64,000 nucleotides of DNA from Styela clava (lineage: Eukaryota > Chordata > Ascidiacea > Stolidobranchia > Styelidae). Positions within the stretch are counted from its first letter, which is position 1, and each line of letters begins with the position of its first letter. The DNA is taken from positions 14,699,001 through 14,763,000 of the forward strand of contig NC_135254.1 in assembly GCF_964204865.1 (NCBI RefSeq), in the 5' to 3' direction. Of this stretch, positions 62,322 to 64,000 are shown piece by piece. The position numbers and the translations under genes are program-made. The notes beneath the pieces were generated by a model. The model had not been told where the DNA came from and made no database searches. It worked only from the letters and a program-made list of their open reading frames with translations.

Positions 62322-63101
62322 CAGGGGTGGGCACACCGCGGCTCGCCAGACTTTTTGTGCGGCTCTTCTCGCTAACATAATTTGTTATCCAAATTTTAAC
62401 TAAAAGAAAACCTTTAATGTAAACTCTTTTAATTTATTAAAAGTCGTAAAGAAGTTTTCGTCAATAATTAGGACAAATTATGTTTTAGTTTGAAAATCGC
62501 TGTAGCGTTGAATTTAAGTCAGTCGAGTCAGCAAATCTTTCGTCACAATGGTCAATGTTTATTGATGCGTCGGTGATATTGCAGCTTGATTGCGGTTAGT
62601 TAGTCTAAGTCAGTGTTCTTCAACCTGCATGGCATCCGAAATCACCAACCCAGACACATGCCCGTATTATCTATATGATTTGTGATGTAACAACGTGCTC
62701 ACGTCGATTCTTAGCGTTAATAACATTTTACATTTCATGTGCGCCGCGTTTGCATTGTTGTATCCAATTGAATATTTTATAGGCTGTACACCTTTCGTAT
62801 ACCCTTTATCAGTTGTATACCCAACTTATGGTCTGGTATACACTTGGTATACCGTATACCCGATTGGAGCGCACTGGTCTAAGTTACTGTGCGATGTGTC
62901 CAACATTAAAAAAAAACGAAAGTACGAAGATGAAAACAGAGTTGCCTTGTTTATCTATTTATTGTTATTAGACTATTGTGTGAATTTATTTTCTGTTCAT
63001 GGTATTTCGATAATATTAATAAATTCACAAATTCTGCGGCTCTCTTAAAGTTCTGACTTGCAGCATGCGGCTCTTATACTAAAAAATTGTGCCCACCCCT
63101 G
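62322..63101. mobile_element. Non-autonomous hAT element, 780 bp
   Basis: It starts CAGGGGTGGGCAC, ends GTGCCCACCCCTG (perfect 13-bp inverted repeats) and is flanked by a perfect 8-bp duplication CTATAGAG (62314-62321 and 63102-63109). Its right end (reverse strand) matches the end of the autonomous-type relic at 40074, including GCCGCATGCTGCAAGTCAGA, so it is probably a deletion derivative of that family. Confidence 0.92.
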
Positions 63102-63109
63102 CTATAGAG

Positions 63110-63613
63110 GGTTACTATTTTCTGTGATCAGACCTAGGGTATATTCGTTTCAAAAGTCGAGTAAAAGCCACTATAACATTGAATTGTTGTTGAATGTAAT
63201 GAGAAGTAACTTTGGGTAACGTGACATCATGTAGTCAGTAACTGCTCCCAATCAACTATAAATCGACATTGATTTTTTGTGCATTTATTACCTGAATATC
63301 AAGCAGCTAAGATAAGTTTGCACGCGTGACTGAGCACACATCAGCGATTATTTTGAGATATATTATGATGTCAGTATATAGTACGCCTATACATTTATAA
63401 TTAACGTTTAGAATATTTTATGAATAACAATAATAACTTAATCAGTTTTCATGCATAAAGAAACACATAACAAATTCTGATATTTAATAAGTCTTTCTCT
63501 ACATCAATCATCTTTCTACCTAAACTGTTTTTCAATAATATAAAAGGATGATATTTCATTTGTAAAACTATCGGGTGGAGAGTGTAGTAGTATCAAACAT
63601 TGCTCTGTACGCA
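63110..63613. other. Spacer before the second FMO gene
   Basis: AT-rich sequence containing the 3' flank of the minus-strand FMO. No other feature was recognised. Confidence 0.4.
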
Positions 63614-63826
63614 TTACACAACTTTAAATACAATCCAAGCAATTACGCAAATCAAAAACGCTATGATGAGCATGTTCATCCAGAATGGCCGACTTTGTCG
63701 TTTTTCTTTTCCAGACAACGGGAACCACATGCGATCCCAATGTGCCATAATAATTTTTCGAGCATCTTTCCATTTACCAGGCCCTGTCAGTCTGTACTGT
63801 ACGCAGGTGAATGGGCCGTAAAGCAC
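63614..63826 (-). CDS. FMO: Second flavin-containing monooxygenase, last exon
   Basis: After a TTTCCATAG acceptor the minus strand reads [39 protein letters not shown] and a hydrophobic tail ending AWIVFKVV, then stop (71 codons including stop). It matches the last exon of the FMO at 60377-60577 at most positions and has the same starting phase and C-terminal membrane anchor, with a few extra residues at the end. The two genes are tail-to-tail, about 3 kb apart, and the rest of this gene lies beyond the right edge. Functionality cannot be judged from one exon. Confidence 0.9.
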   Translation of the reverse strand: MLYGPFTCVQYRLTGPGKWKDARKIIMAHWDRMWFPLSGKEKRQSRPFWMNMLIIAFLICVIAWIVFKVV

Positions 63827-64000
63827 CTATGGAAATAAGAACGAATTTATTCCAATTGTCAGTGAAAAGAACAAATAGGGAATTGTGTGATGTTTATCAT
63901 TATTTATATTTCTGGGGTTATGTCAATACAATGATTGACCAAAAAATCAAAGATAAAACCAATTGCGTTATTCAATAACATATTTATTTGCATTTTTATG

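Noticed and set aside
1-64000. CRISPR arrays, bacterial operons, rRNA or intact tRNA genes
   Set aside because: No regularly spaced repeats, no ribosome-binding-site-linked gene runs and no complete cloverleaf were seen; tRNA-like sequence belongs to SINE copies.

Overview
The window is AT-rich animal DNA with spliced genes (GT-AG introns of 67 bp to over 4 kb), many short inverted-repeat DNA transposons, a tRNA-derived SINE and an LTR element. Nothing looks bacterial. The genes recognised are a multicopper oxidase, two interleukin-17-like cytokines, mitochondrial ribosomal protein MRPS28 and two flavin-containing monooxygenases. This set fits an invertebrate deuterostome, and a tunicate (ascidian) seems the best guess. 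The species is an inference and is not shown by the sequence.

Layout. (1) 365-9506, minus strand: the first seven exons of a multicopper oxidase, running off the left edge; one copper-ligand position reads Asn instead of His. (2) 9507-14397: no recognisable gene. (3) 14398-26551: a tandem segmental duplication of about 6.2 kb. Each copy carries one complete three-exon IL-17-like gene (18574-19597 and 24827-25850) with matching TATA, CRE-like and kappaB-like sites. All 12 nucleotide differences I count between the two coding sequences change an amino acid. (4) 26552-33825: repeats, including an inverted repeat (arms 29250-29985 and 31731-32495) that carries THAP-like zinc-finger remnants and SINE copies. 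(5) 34095-36233, plus strand: MRPS28 in four exons. (6) 36250-49400: a transposon-rich block. A gypsy-like LTR element (40525-45856, minus strand) has inserted into a decayed hAT transposase, whose two halves lie on either side of it. (7) 49487-60577, plus strand: a complete 12-exon FMO gene with several mobile elements in its introns. (8) 60578-63613: two non-autonomous hAT elements. (9) 63614-63826, minus strand: the last exon of a second FMO gene, tail-to-tail with the first.

The genes do not form one pathway. The most notable biology is the young IL-17 pair, which looks to be diverging in its secreted part, and the paired FMO paralogs. All splice models were read by eye from GT/AG sites, reading phase and protein-family motifs; no alignment or database search was run.
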